Positions 9,341-18,045 of a stretch of 64,000 bases of DNA are shown here, piece by piece. The notes beneath the pieces were generated by a model. It saw only the letters and a list, made by a program, of their open reading frames with translations. It was not told the origin of the DNA and searched no databases. Numbering within the stretch: position 1 is the stretch's first letter; each line of letters opens with the position of its first letter. Position numbers and translations under genes: made by a program. This DNA is from Synechococcus sp. CC9902 (GTDB lineage Bacteria; Cyanobacteriota; Cyanobacteriia; PCC-6307; Cyanobiaceae). Location: contig NC_007513.1 in the NCBI RefSeq assembly GCF_000012505.1, positions 434,001-498,000 on the forward strand. The letters are read 5' to 3'.

Positions 9341-10483
9341 CTAGCGAATGGCGTAGTGCAACCAGCGGCAATCGATCCCACCATTGCTAACCGGGATGCG
9401 CCTTGAGGCTTTCATGCGCAGCCCCCCCGTCAGCTTTGGATTGCCACTGAGCAACCAGAGTTGCCAACCCGAGGCTTGTTCACGCACGAATCCACCCAGG
9501 GCGCTGTATAGGTGGTCGAGTTCCTCCTCTTCACCAATGCGTTGTCCATAGGGGGGGTTGCACACCAAAACGCCCGGACCTTCCGGTAGGTGGTGCTCTG
9601 TGAACGATCCATCTCGGATCTCAATCACCCCCTCCAACCCCGCGGCAGCAATGTTCACGCGAGCTTGTTCCGCCACCAGTGGATCTTGTTCGATTCCTAG
9701 TAGAGGAGGCAAGTTGAGGTTTCTGCGGCGGCGTTGTTGAGCTCTTTCGCACTCCTCTTGCCAGAGTTCGGATTGAAAGTCTGCCCAACCCTCTAAGCCA
9801 AAGTTGCGACCGAGTCCTGGTGCTTGTTGAAGAGCCATGAGGGCGGCTTCGATCAGCAAAATTCCGGAGCCGCAGCACGGATCAACCAGCGGAACGGAGC
9901 CGTCCCAGCCGCTGAGTTGGATCAGACCAGCAGCGAGGTTTTCCTTGAGGGGAGCGATGCCCATGGCGGCCCGATAGCCCCGACGATGCAGGCTTCCACC
10001 GCTGCCATCCAAGCTCAAAACTGCTGTTTCGCGGTTGAGATGGAGGTGTAGCGAAAGATCGGGTGCCTCCAAATCGATGGAGGAACGTTGTCCCCAAATG
10101 TCTCGCTGCTGATCAACGAGAGCATTTTTCACCTGTAAGGCCGAGTAATGGCTGTGATTTAGCCCAGGAGCTGATCCAGTGACATCGACGCGAAAGCTCA
10201 TGGAAGGGTGCAGCCAGCGCTCCCAGTTGAGGGCGCGGCGAACGCCGTCATAGAGATCGTCCCTCCCTTGGCAAGGAAAGCTGGCCATCTCCCGAAGCAG
10301 CCGAAATGGCAGTCGAGCTTGGAGGTGGAGGCGATACAGGCAAGCCATATCGGCTTGAAATTCGGCGGCACGACGCAGTGGTTGTACGTCATGGGCGCCA
10401 AGCTTGGAGAGTTCGTCGCAGCCAGCGGCCTCCAGCCCCTGAGGAAGCACTGCTACCGCCGACAGCCGGTTCTCACGACCCAC
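9341..10483 (-). CDS. RlmL/Trm14-type class I RNA methyltransferase
   Basis: 380 residues. An N-terminal THUMP-type RNA-binding region (residues 1-150) precedes an S-adenosylmethionine-dependent methyltransferase fold with motif I DPCCGSGILLIEAA (about residue 205) and the catalytic NPPYGQRIG motif (about residue 310), the signature of N2-guanine methylation. Bacterial relatives modify G2445 of 23S rRNA. The protein lacks the extra C-terminal RlmK-like half of E. coli RlmL. The likely start is GTG at 10483. It is transcribed away from ssrA, which begins within about 45 bases of its start. Confidence 0.85.
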   Translation of the reverse strand: MGRENRLSAVAVLPQGLEAAGCDELSKLGAHDVQPLRRAAEFQADMACLYRLHLQARLPFRLLREMASFPCQGRDDLYDGVRRALNWERWLHPSMSFRVDVTGSAPGLNHSHYSALQVKNALVDQQRDIWGQRSSIDLEAPDLSLHLHLNRETAVLSLDGSGGSLHRRGYRAAMGIAPLKENLAAGLIQLSGWDGSVPLVDPCCGSGILLIEAALMALQQAPGLGRNFGLEGWADFQSELWQEECERAQQRRRRNLNLPPLLGIEQDPLVAEQARVNIAAAGLEGVIEIRDGSFTEHHLPEGPGVLVCNPPYGQRIGEEEELDHLYSALGGFVREQASGWQLWLLSGNPKLTGGLRMKASRRIPVSNGGIDCRWLHYAIR

Positions 10484-10526
10484 GGTTTGTTGTGCTCCAG
10501 ACGACGAGTGCTGTCAGAATGACAGG

Positions 10527-10830
10527 GTCCGGTTTACCGGACTAGGTGATTCACACCAGTGTTTCGGACAGCGGTTCGATTCCGCTCAGCTCCATTCCTC
10601 CCCTCTTGGGGCTGCAATGGTTTCGACGGGACATAAGGAGGGTGACTGAAGCCTGCTCGGTTAGAGCAAATCTCGTAACTGCGAACAACATCGTACGTTT
10701 CTCCCGTCAAGCAGCCCCTGTTGCTGCCTGACCCTTTTAAGGGAGATGGGGTGAAGTCAGCCTTATCACCCAAATGACTGCTTGGGGGTGGAAGCCCCCC
10801 TTCAACAAGCCACAGACAAGGTTTCAGCGA
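10527..10830 (+). ncRNA. ssrA: Permuted (two-piece) tmRNA
   Basis: The acceptor-end piece comes first: a T-arm GCGG TTCGATT CCGC and the acceptor strand CAGCTCC plus A ending at 10594. A short spacer (10595-10607) is expected to be removed. The coding piece starts at 10608 with GGGGCTG, which pairs with CAGCTCC over seven positions including one G-U, followed by the tmRNA hallmark CAATGGTTTCGACGGG. The tag reading frame is at 10681-10731, and a hairpin TGGGGG/CCCCCC lies near 10785-10800. This order is known for alpha-cyanobacterial tmRNA. The left limit is set at a GTCCGG/CCGGAC hairpin and the right limit is approximate. Confidence 0.93.
10681..10731 (+). other. tmRNA proteolysis-tag reading frame
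   Basis: Sixteen codons encode ANNIVRFSRQAAPVAA and then TGA. The hydrophobic, alanine-rich end is the usual degron recognised by ClpXP-type proteases after trans-translation on stalled ribosomes. The resume codon is taken as GCG at 10681. It lies inside the ssrA coding piece. Confidence 0.93.
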
Positions 10831-10898
10831 TTACGCCAGTAGGGCAAAATCGCACTCCTGACAAATTTCCTGACAAGTTGCCTCCCGTGCTTTCTGGC

Positions 10899-11855
10899 AT
10901 GGATAAGGCAGAAGCTTTGGCGTTCGTAAGTCGACTGTTTGACGCCGCCAGCAACGGTCATTCCCTTTGGGGTGATCGATTGCTTTTGAGGCGATTTCTT
11001 GGTCAATGCTCCAGAACGAACAGTCAGGAGACACGCGACGGCTACATGCGCGATTTGCGGCACCTAACAAGGTGGCGTGACAGGCACTATCCCGATCTTT
11101 TGATTCGAGAGCTGGACCCACCAATGGTTCAAAACTGGATTGATGATCTGCGCGGCCAGGTTGATGCTGGCGAAATCAAACCCAGGACTTTCAACCGCAG
11201 GCTGTCTGTTGTGTCAGCACTGTTCCGATGGGCTTCTGAGCCATCAAGGTCTGGTGTGACTGGAATTGGGCGAAACCCTGTTCCAGGCAAATCTCATCTT
11301 GTTGGCGGCAAGGAAGGCAAAGCCATGTCGGAAGACGATTTATCCAAGCTGTTGGGCGTTGTGGCTTCCAGCCGTGATCGATCAGCCAGGAACAACCGTG
11401 ATTTTGTTTTGATCCGTGGCTCCTATTTGCTTGGCGCAAGGGTTAGCGAGGTTGCACGGCTTCAGTGGTGTGACGTTGAACCGCTAGCTGACGGCGGACA
11501 AATTCATTTGCTGGGTAAGGGCAGCAAGGCCAGGACAGTTCGGGTTAGTGCCGACACGCTCCAACTCTTTGAGTCATTGGGACGTGCAGGCGAATCTGAT
11601 TATTTGTTCCCGTCATCAAGAACCAAATCGCATCTGACGCGTCAGGCGATCAATTACACGATGCGGAAATGGGGGGAAAAGGCTGGAGTTGATGTTCACC
11701 CGCACAAGCTCCGCCATTCACATGCCACACACGCCATAAGGCGCGGAACCAATGTTTTCTGCTTGCAGCACACATTGGGGCATAGCTCCACTGACACCAC
11801 CAGTGGCTACGTCAAACAAAACCCAGACGATTCATCTTCTTTGGCGTTGGGGTAA
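10899..11855 (+). CDS. Tyrosine recombinase (integrase) adjacent to ssrA
   Basis: 318 residues from the ATG at 10899; the frame extends upstream into the ssrA 3' region, so an earlier start (GTG at 10887) is possible but overlaps the RNA gene more closely. An N-terminal SAM-like core-binding region is followed by the catalytic domain with all expected residues: Arg in LLGARVSEVARL, Lys in GKGSKARTVR, HKLRHSHATH, the second His in HTLGHSS and the nucleophilic Tyr in TTSGYVKQNP. It sits directly behind ssrA, a classic integration target, so it probably drove insertion of the accessory region to its right. It appears intact. Confidence 0.9.
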   Translation: MDKAEALAFVSRLFDAASNGHSLWGDRLLLRRFLGQCSRTNSQETRDGYMRDLRHLTRWRDRHYPDLLIRELDPPMVQNWIDDLRGQVDAGEIKPRTFNRRLSVVSALFRWASEPSRSGVTGIGRNPVPGKSHLVGGKEGKAMSEDDLSKLLGVVASSRDRSARNNRDFVLIRGSYLLGARVSEVARLQWCDVEPLADGGQIHLLGKGSKARTVRVSADTLQLFESLGRAGESDYLFPSSRTKSHLTRQAINYTMRKWGEKAGVDVHPHKLRHSHATHAIRRGTNVFCLQHTLGHSSTDTTSGYVKQNPDDSSSLALG

Positions 11856-12292
11856 ATACGCCTGCTTTCAAAATTAATCCCGACGAAAAGTGACGCTTTC
11901 GTTGGGATTATCAACTCAATCTTCCCCGCATGCGCGGGGAACTTTCCTTTCAAAAGCAAGGTTCGGGGGCTCGGACAATGCTTTTTTTGCCTTAACGCCT
12001 TCTACAACACAGCAATCCCATATGACTACGGGCAAAATGCATATTGCGTAAAAAAGTCGCGAAGTATCTTCAGCCTCCACCTGCTTTCAAAAGAATTATG
12101 AAAATAATCATCTCCGCTATAATTAGTTAAAATACGAAAACCTGGATCGCCTGCTTTTAACCTTTCTTTCCTGATGGTTGATGAATGATCTCTACCGATC
12201 TGCTCAGGGTGACAATTTGTCTTGCATCAACACATCGCAGGCATCCAGAAATGCTTTCAAGTTTGGTGCCGTTGTTCGCAGGAGTTGTGGCA
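11856..12292. other. Intergenic region with hairpins and direct repeats
   Basis: About 440 bases without a convincing gene. It contains a 13-pair hairpin (11876-11888 with 11897-11909), an 8-pair GC-rich hairpin (11922-11929 with 11934-11941), and the direct repeat CCTGCTTTCAAAA at 11861 and 12080 with a shorter version, CCTGCTTTT, at 12150. A TATAAT box is at 12118-12123 without a good -35 element. The hairpins could end recombinase transcription; the repeats could be binding sites. Confidence 0.5.
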
Positions 12293-12403
12293 ATGACCCA
12301 GCGCGATCTCATCACTTACTTGCTCAATACGGAGGCTGATTGGCCATGGCACGAGCAACAGCAGCAGAGACCTCCGACCGCATCGATGCCCTTCAGGGAA
12401 TGA
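12293..12403 (+). CDS. Possible small protein overlapping the terminase-like gene
   Basis: 36 codons starting MTQRDLITYLLNTEADWPW, with a plausible ribosome site (GGAG, about 10 bases upstream). It overlaps the next gene by 58 bases in another frame. I recognise no family. It could equally be a chance frame; the only support is the start context and its position just ahead of the terminase-like gene. Confidence 0.25.
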   Translation: MTQRDLITYLLNTEADWPWHEQQQQRPPTASMPFRE

Positions 12404-12711
12404 TCCTGGCCGGCACTCCAAATACCGAGTGTCTTGCTTTTGCCAGAAAGGAGTGGGGGATCAGCAGGGCTCGTGGTTACGAGCTAATGAAGCGTGCCTG
12501 GATTCAGATCAAGGACGATGTTGATGAAACAGGGATTGATCGACTTGAACTGCTGGCTTGGTCAATACAGACGCTGATGGCCGCTGCTGGTCAGGCAAAG
12601 CAACAAAAGAATCCTGGAGCTGTTGTTGCATGCATTAAGCAGCTCGACTGGATGACGGGGTTGGGGATTAATTCAACTGCTGGGCAAAGAGGACAGAGAG
12701 GTCATCGCTGA
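12346..12711 (+). CDS. Terminase small-subunit-like DNA-binding protein
   Basis: 121 residues. The N-terminal part, LAGTPNTECLAFARKEWGIS followed by RARGYELMKRAW, has the helix-turn-helix pattern of phage terminase small subunits. Next comes a helical region (residues 60-110) with repeated Ala/Leu heptads ending WMTGLG, like the oligomerisation part of that family. In phages and phage satellites such proteins choose the DNA to be packaged. No large terminase or capsid gene is nearby, so it may be a satellite-type packaging gene or a remnant. The ATG at 12346 is chosen over TTG at 12340. Its C-terminal half is duplicated at 13574-13717. Assignment by pattern only. Confidence 0.55.
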   Translation: MARATAAETSDRIDALQGMILAGTPNTECLAFARKEWGISRARGYELMKRAWIQIKDDVDETGIDRLELLAWSIQTLMAAAGQAKQQKNPGAVVACIKQLDWMTGLGINSTAGQRGQRGHR

Positions 12712-12829
12712 TATGGACTTAGATCCTGAATCGCTAGCGCAGGCCGAAGAATTATTTATCTATACAGGACTGCTGTGAAAGCCGCTTGATCCAGAGGAAA
12801 GCGATCAACCTGCTTAGCAGCAAATTTTC

Positions 12830-12858
12830 ATGACGAACATTACAGGCTCTCTTATAAT
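12830..12858 (+). promoter_or_regulatory. Probable sigma-70-type promoter
   Basis: ATGACG (12830-12835), a 17-base spacer and a perfect TATAAT (12853-12858). The next gene starts at 12882, leaving a short leader of about 17 bases if transcription begins near 12865. The -10 box is strong, the -35 box weak. Confidence 0.4.
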
Positions 12859-12881
12859 TGTTGCTTGTAACTCAATTACTT

Positions 12882-13487
12882 ATGTTCAAAGCATCTGCAT
12901 TTTTAGCAACGACAGGTTTATTGCTTTGCTCGATTCCAGGGACTCCAAGTCTTGCAAAGCCTCAGATCATGCAGGAAACAATCACTGTTGGAGATGTAAA
13001 GGCAGCACAAGATGGTTGGTGTAATGCAGTAACCGCCCTTAGCAAGACTTACGCGGAAAGCGGGTTTGAGGCATCGAAGCGCCTGGCTAGTGAAGTTGTT
13101 GACTCGGCGTATGGCTATCAGTTTGGTCCAGTCTCATTCAAGCCAACCTGGGCCTATGGGGAAACAACTTTCCGTCCGACAAAGGAAGGTGCAGTGTCTT
13201 ACTTCGTTGGTGGGAATCCTAAGTACAGAGATCCCGGCTTTACGATTGCCTCGCCTGGAGATGGAAACTATCCAAACCTTCAAAACCGAAGCCAATGGGT
13301 AAAATGTACTCCTGAAATTGTTACTATCCAAGTTTTCGGGAATACTGCGACAGCAATGGGTTGGGTTCGTTTTGAAGCTGCCGATGGTTATCAATCAAAA
13401 GTTGATAAGACGTTCGGCTATGTGCGTGATGATTCTGGAAATCTTAGAATTGTTGTTCATCACTCTTCCACACCCTACAAATGGTGA
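12882..13487 (+). CDS. Secreted NTF2/SnoaL-like protein
   Basis: 201 residues. The ATG at 12882 gives MFKASAFLATTGLLLCSIPG, a good signal peptide with likely cleavage near SLA-KP. The mature part has VKAAQDGWCNAVTALSKTYA, YGYQFGPVSFKPTWA, EGAVSYFVGG and a C-terminal FGYVRDDSGNLRIVVHHSS. This matches a family of secreted NTF2-fold proteins that are often misnamed phosphoribosyl-AMP cyclohydrolase in databases and resemble the CaMKII association domain. No catalytic role is established. It sits between the terminase-like gene and the duplicate of that gene's 3' half, and has its own promoter-like sequence. Confidence 0.7.
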   Translation: MFKASAFLATTGLLLCSIPGTPSLAKPQIMQETITVGDVKAAQDGWCNAVTALSKTYAESGFEASKRLASEVVDSAYGYQFGPVSFKPTWAYGETTFRPTKEGAVSYFVGGNPKYRDPGFTIASPGDGNYPNLQNRSQWVKCTPEIVTIQVFGNTATAMGWVRFEAADGYQSKVDKTFGYVRDDSGNLRIVVHHSSTPYKW

Positions 13488-13573
13488 AATGATAGAAACC
13501 TCAACCAGTCAACTTTACGTTTCCTGGTCGGCGTAACACAGTAAATATGGGCTGCTTCGGTGGTCCTTATTTA

Positions 13574-13717
13574 ATTCAGACGCTGATGTCCGCGGCAGGT
13601 CAAGCGAAGCAACAAAAGAATCCAGGAGCTGTTGTTGCATGCATTAAGCAGCTCGATTGGATGACTGGGTTGGGGACTAACTCAGTATCTGGAAGTAGCA
13701 GTCAGCGCAGGCGCTGA
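13574..13717 (+). pseudogene. Truncated second copy of the terminase small-subunit-like gene
   Basis: Encodes LIQTLMSAAGQAKQQKNPGA and then the same downstream residues as 12568-12672 through WMTGLG, ending in its own stop at 13717. It lacks the DNA-binding N-terminal half and has no start or ribosome site. Most base differences between the two copies are silent (for example CTCGAC versus CTCGAT), so the lost parent was probably under protein-level selection. The final residues differ. It marks either a tandem duplication or a second element that decayed. Confidence 0.75.
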
Positions 13718-13817
13718 GTCTGTTGGCATTAATGCTAAGGCAAACGCATAAACGGGCTGCAACGAGACATCAAATTCTCGTACGCATCTCAGTAGGTCTA
13801 CGCGAAAGAATCGACGC

Positions 13818-16800
13818 CTAAATTATTTCAACACTGAAGTTGCGTAGTGATGCGAGATCATTCCCTGAATCATCTTGGATGATATTTGAGGACTGATCAC
13901 CTCTGAGATCTTTGTAGGTCAGAGAAAGAGAATTGGCTGATGCAGGTATTTGAGATTTCAACATAAGAATGGCAGTTGAGTCATCGTCTTTTGGTACAAC
14001 AGCAGACGCAACACGAACACGTTTTTTCCCTGCTCTTAATTTAAAGCGTGAGGGACTGACTTTTCCTGTTTGAAGCGACTTATCAAATTCAAGGATCAGT
14101 TCTTTGCCATCAAGATAGGCATCTTCTAGGCTTGGTGGATTGTTGTCAGTGATCTCATCAAAGCTAGATGTGTCATTAATAGGAGAAAGATTTTGGAAGG
14201 AGGCAAGGTCATTGCCATCAGTATCTTCTGCAACGCCTGAACGTTGATCACCTTTGAGATCTCGATATGAAATTAGAATATCTTGTTTTGGATTAATTGA
14301 TTTCTTAAGGCTAAGCGCGATGATTCCATCTGATGGACTTGTGCTTACCGAGCCTATTTTTTGTTTTCTTTTATCAGCAGTAACGCGAAAGCGTGCAGCT
14401 TTTGGAATGGAGGAAGAGAGACTATCGGTGAGGTAGAGATTAATGATTTTCCCATCAGCATCGGCATAGTCAACCTCAAATCCCTCGGATGACTTTCGTG
14501 TGTTGTTGGTGAGTTTGAAATTGCTAATTGTGGCGAGATCATTGCCGTCGACATCCTCAATGACGTTGCTTTTTTGATTGCCCTGTGCGTCTGTATAAGA
14601 GAGGGTGACGTTGTCTCCATGGGCGACAGGGGAGGCGATCTTGAGAACTGCTTCTCGATCGTTCGGAGAAAGAGTGATCGAGTTGACTTTGATGGCTTTG
14701 TTATTCACTCTGAGCCGAAAGGTGCCTGTTGAAGGCGTTGTCGTACTTAGCTCTCGGTTAAAGGCAAGAACAATTTCATTGCCATTAATTTCAGCTGTAT
14801 TGAGATCGAGAGGATCGCTCGATCGAATGGTTTGGTTCTCGACGCTGAAATTGGTGAACGATGCAAGGTCATTACCAGCAAGGTCTTGGATGACATTGGC
14901 TTTTTGATCACCGCTTATATCTCGGTAGGAGAGGGTGATGTTGCTGCCACGGTCAACCGCTGTTGAGAGTGTGAGGTCAAGTTGAGCAGAACTGCTATCA
15001 ACAGAAGCTGAGGTAATAGAGATGGCTTTTCCGTCTTCTTTCAGCGTCCAAGAACGATTAGATGGAGTGGCCTTGGCAATCGCTTCATCGAAAGAGAGTG
15101 TTAGGGCTTTTCCATTGATCGTTGCGTCTGTAACTGTCGGTGCAGTGCTGTCAGAACTGTTGTTGGATACAGCAGTTGAAAAAGAAGAAAGATCAGTGCC
15201 ATCGGTGGTCTGCAAGACACCTTTGGATTGATCGCCTTTGAGATCGGTGTAGGTGAGCTTGACGGTTTGCTTGGGATTGATTGCAGAAGCAAGGTTGAGC
15301 TTGAGGCTGCCTGCATCAGCGTTTAACGATGCCGAGCTAACACGGATGGATTTGCCATCAGCAGTTACTTTGAAACGCTGAGTAGCTGGCTTGGTGTTAC
15401 TCAGTGATGCATCAAAGTTGAGCGTGATTGTTTTTGTGCTGATAGAGGCTGAAAGGAGTGCCGCTGATTGCTTACCTTTGGACGTATCAGTAATAGTAAC
15501 TTTTGCACTTGTTGCAACTGGGAGCGTTCGTTTTGAGTCGGAGTACAGAAAGACTTGGGCAGACTCTGAACCTTCCTTGAGAAGATCTTTTGTTGTACGT
15601 CTTGTAAAAGATCCTGTCCCTTTTGAGTTGAGAAGAATGCTGCCAGTTAGAGAAGATGTGAAATCATTAGAGTCAATATCACCTTTAATTGTGTAGTAGA
15701 GCCTGGTTTTGGCTATGGGATTTTTAGTTGATACAGACGCACGGAAAGCATCGCCTTCATCGATAGATGATGGTGAGATGGAAAGTGAGTAGGAGGGAGT
15801 TTTGGCTTTTGTTGAAGTATCAGCAATAGAGACAGAAGATGATGTGGCAACTAAATTTGTGCGCTGAAAGTCGGAATAGAGCTTGATGTTGAAGGATTCA
15901 GTACCTTCTGTTGTTTTGTCAGCAGTAGCAGAAAGAACAAAAGTTGCCTTGCCGTCAGACCCGATCAATCTTGAGCTCTTGATATTGCCAGAAGAGAAGT
16001 CAGAGGTAGTAACTTCTGAACCAGAGAGTGGAGAGAGTGTGTAATAGAGCCGAGTATTGGTGTCTACATTTGTTGTTGAGATATTAAAGCGAACGGAGGA
16101 TTGAGATTTCTCGTCGATGGATGAGGTTGAAGGAGTTATTGAGTAAGTGGGAGTACCACCGAGGGGTATCTCCGCTATCCCAGAAGTCGGTAATAGACCT
16201 AATCCTCCTTGAATGTCATTCCAATAGTCATCCCACTCCCCAGAGAAATGGGGATGAATCCATGCATGATTCTGCGTTCTTCCATCATCTGGATGCGAGC
16301 TGTTGCTTGGTTGAGCTCGAGATGCTGCCCAATTGGTATAGAGAGAATTAGTACCACTACTCCACTTCCAGTTACCTTCTGATCCCTCGTCTGTGAATCC
16401 AATCCAATGCCCGCTTCCAATTGTATTTACTACATATGTATTCTCTGCATTATTATTAATCGTTATGAGATTACCGCCAAGGCTTTTTGCTTCTGTCTCC
16501 GCTTGTGTCCAGTTTGGACCATCGACAATCGTGTAAAGGCTATTTCCCCTTTCATAGTCATCAGCTTTGATGGTGACCGTTGCTGAACCATCAGTGATTT
16601 GTGGAGGAACGTCGTCGGATCCCTCTGCTGTCATTGTCAGCGAGAAGGATTCATCACTTTCGATATTAAGATCAGCTGTGGTTGAGATTTTGATTGTCTT
16701 TGATGTTTCTCCTGCTGCAAAGGTGACTGTCTTATTGACTTGTGCATAGTCATCATCACTCAGAGTTGCACTTCCATCACTTGAAATGATCTTCAGTGTC

Positions 16801-17366
16801 TGTGATGTTGTCGTACCACCAGTTCTGGTAATCGTGACATCACCACCCTTTCCTTCTCTAAAGGTGGCATCTGATATTGAAAAGTAAGAGAGAGGGATTT
16901 CGACTATACCGACTTTATTTGAGTAGCGCACATTTGCACGACCATATTGTGCATTTTTTGTGTCTGTATTTTCTTGATCATCCCATCCCCATTTTATTGC
17001 TGTTACATAGCGAAGTGCGACATAGTCTTGAATCCCATTGTCGTCATATAACTCGTTGGTTTCGATGTAACTAACTGGCTCTCCTGAATGCCACAAATAC
17101 TGTCCTTCGTTAGCCTTATCGTTAAGACCGATCCATACGTCTGAAGACTGCTCCTCGCTATTTCTTGAAAAGTAAACCTGGCCTCCGTCGCTTATTTTAT
17201 TTAGTCCTGAGAAATATGATTCTAGAAAATCTTCGACAAATTCATCTTCTGCTTGCGTGTTAATTGTGACTAGATGTCCACCATTCTTTACGGCATTTGA
17301 TGCAGATTCTTCCCATGTCGGTCCATCAACGATCTTGTAATAGCTGCTGCCGTAGATAGCGCCCAT
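13818..17366 (-). CDS. Large surface or secreted protein with C-type lectin, Calx-beta and SWM repeats
   Basis: 1182 residues in one frame. Domains in order: C-type-lectin-like (about 1-157, YYKIVDGPTWEESASNA ... WIGLNDKANEGQYLW), Calx-beta (158-265), a second lectin domain (268-403, starting LYTIVDGPNWTQAETEA, with GHWIGFTDEGSEGNWKW), two further Calx-beta-like units (408-625), then five repeats of about 105 residues (635-1182) with a DGKxLxLxF ... LTYxDLxGDQ ... DxxGNDLASF pattern, the SWM repeat named after the Synechococcus swimming protein SwmB. There is no N-terminal signal peptide, so type I export is plausible. Likely an adhesin or surface protein with glycan-binding domains. It opposes its neighbours' strand. 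Confidence 0.8.
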   Translation of the reverse strand: MGAIYGSSYYKIVDGPTWEESASNAVKNGGHLVTINTQAEDEFVEDFLESYFSGLNKISDGGQVYFSRNSEEQSSDVWIGLNDKANEGQYLWHSGEPVSYIETNELYDDNGIQDYVALRYVTAIKWGWDDQENTDTKNAQYGRANVRYSNKVGIVEIPLSYFSISDATFREGKGGDVTITRTGGTTTSQTLKIISSDGSATLSDDDYAQVNKTVTFAAGETSKTIKISTTADLNIESDESFSLTMTAEGSDDVPPQITDGSATVTIKADDYERGNSLYTIVDGPNWTQAETEAKSLGGNLITINNNAENTYVVNTIGSGHWIGFTDEGSEGNWKWSSGTNSLYTNWAASRAQPSNSSHPDDGRTQNHAWIHPHFSGEWDDYWNDIQGGLGLLPTSGIAEIPLGGTPTYSITPSTSSIDEKSQSSVRFNISTTNVDTNTRLYYTLSPLSGSEVTTSDFSSGNIKSSRLIGSDGKATFVLSATADKTTEGTESFNIKLYSDFQRTNLVATSSSVSIADTSTKAKTPSYSLSISPSSIDEGDAFRASVSTKNPIAKTRLYYTIKGDIDSNDFTSSLTGSILLNSKGTGSFTRRTTKDLLKEGSESAQVFLYSDSKRTLPVATSAKVTITDTSKGKQSAALLSASISTKTITLNFDASLSNTKPATQRFKVTADGKSIRVSSASLNADAGSLKLNLASAINPKQTVKLTYTDLKGDQSKGVLQTTDGTDLSSFSTAVSNNSSDSTAPTVTDATINGKALTLSFDEAIAKATPSNRSWTLKEDGKAISITSASVDSSSAQLDLTLSTAVDRGSNITLSYRDISGDQKANVIQDLAGNDLASFTNFSVENQTIRSSDPLDLNTAEINGNEIVLAFNRELSTTTPSTGTFRLRVNNKAIKVNSITLSPNDREAVLKIASPVAHGDNVTLSYTDAQGNQKSNVIEDVDGNDLATISNFKLTNNTRKSSEGFEVDYADADGKIINLYLTDSLSSSIPKAARFRVTADKRKQKIGSVSTSPSDGIIALSLKKSINPKQDILISYRDLKGDQRSGVAEDTDGNDLASFQNLSPINDTSSFDEITDNNPPSLEDAYLDGKELILEFDKSLQTGKVSPSRFKLRAGKKRVRVASAVVPKDDDSTAILMLKSQIPASANSLSLTYKDLRGDQSSNIIQDDSGNDLASLRNFSVEII

Positions 17367-17744
17367 GACTCGACCCTTTGTGGCGGCTAGAACATTACGT
17401 AAATCTTAAGACGCTGATGGTTCGGAGGGTCCTGGCCGGTAAAAAAACGTTGCGCTGCAGATGTTTTAAGTATTTACAACTGGTGATACGCCCGTGAGAT
17501 TTCATGCTGCCACTATGCCTCCGGTCTCCATATCTGACACCGAAGACCAGTACTTGCACTGCTTGGTGAGATGTTCACCCTGTTGCAGCTGACCTCTGCG
17601 GAGGTTGCAGCCAAGGACCGTGCGGTAATGCTGGTCAGCGCCGTAAGTGAAGTGTTGGCAGGTCATGCAGATGCATGCCCCTGATGGGGACGCGGAAGAC
17701 TGGCATCGCTTACCGGCATAACTCTCCTTCAGACGGGTAAGTAA
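17367..17744. other. Intergenic region, no supported gene
   Basis: About 380 bases upstream of the lectin-repeat gene, therefore expected to hold its leftward promoter. On the other strand two short frames (from about 17514 and from 17571, MFTLLQLTSAEVAAKD) look like halves of one frameshifted small gene, but the evidence is weak. Confidence 0.4.
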
Positions 17745-17927
17745 TCAGCCGCCCTTGCAATACCTGACCCTTTCTGGAGACAACGGTGGATCCCAGCCGG
17801 TTTTGGGGGTCAATACGCAGATTGCCGAAGGGATGGTCTGAATCAACATGCAGAACGCAATGACTAACAGAGCAAAGCCAGTGCCGGGAGCGTGGATGTT
17901 GGCTTGGAACCAAGGTTTGTTTGGCAT
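17745..17927 (-). CDS. Possible small single-span membrane protein
   Basis: 60 codons with one clear hydrophobic segment, GFALLVIAFCMLIQTI, between a polar N-terminus (MPNKPWFQANIHAPG) and a Lys/Arg-containing tail. I recognise no family and see no strong ribosome site. It resembles the other one-span micro-proteins in this accessory region, which is the main reason to list it. Confidence 0.35.
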   Translation of the reverse strand: MPNKPWFQANIHAPGTGFALLVIAFCMLIQTIPSAICVLTPKTGWDPPLSPERVRYCKGG

Positions 17928-18045
17928 GCAGGGAAATTTGGGTTGGTCAACCGTTGTCGCAATCGCAGATGTTCGCGATGACGTTTAACTCAGTAAGTTC
18001 TACACATCAGCAATGATGAAGCATGGATTGCTGAAAATGTGATGG

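Noticed and set aside
10782-10898. Upstream extension of the recombinase frame.
   Set aside because: It overlaps the 3' part of ssrA; the ATG at 10899 starts the protein more naturally.
11922-11941. TTCCCCGC-ATGC-GCGGGGAA, similar to the core of type I-E CRISPR repeats.
   Set aside because: Only one copy, with no spacers and no cas genes; more likely a terminator-type hairpin.
17409-17420. AGACGCTGATGG shared with the terminase-like gene pair, as a possible third copy.
   Set aside because: The match stops after 12 bases and the following sequence is unrelated.
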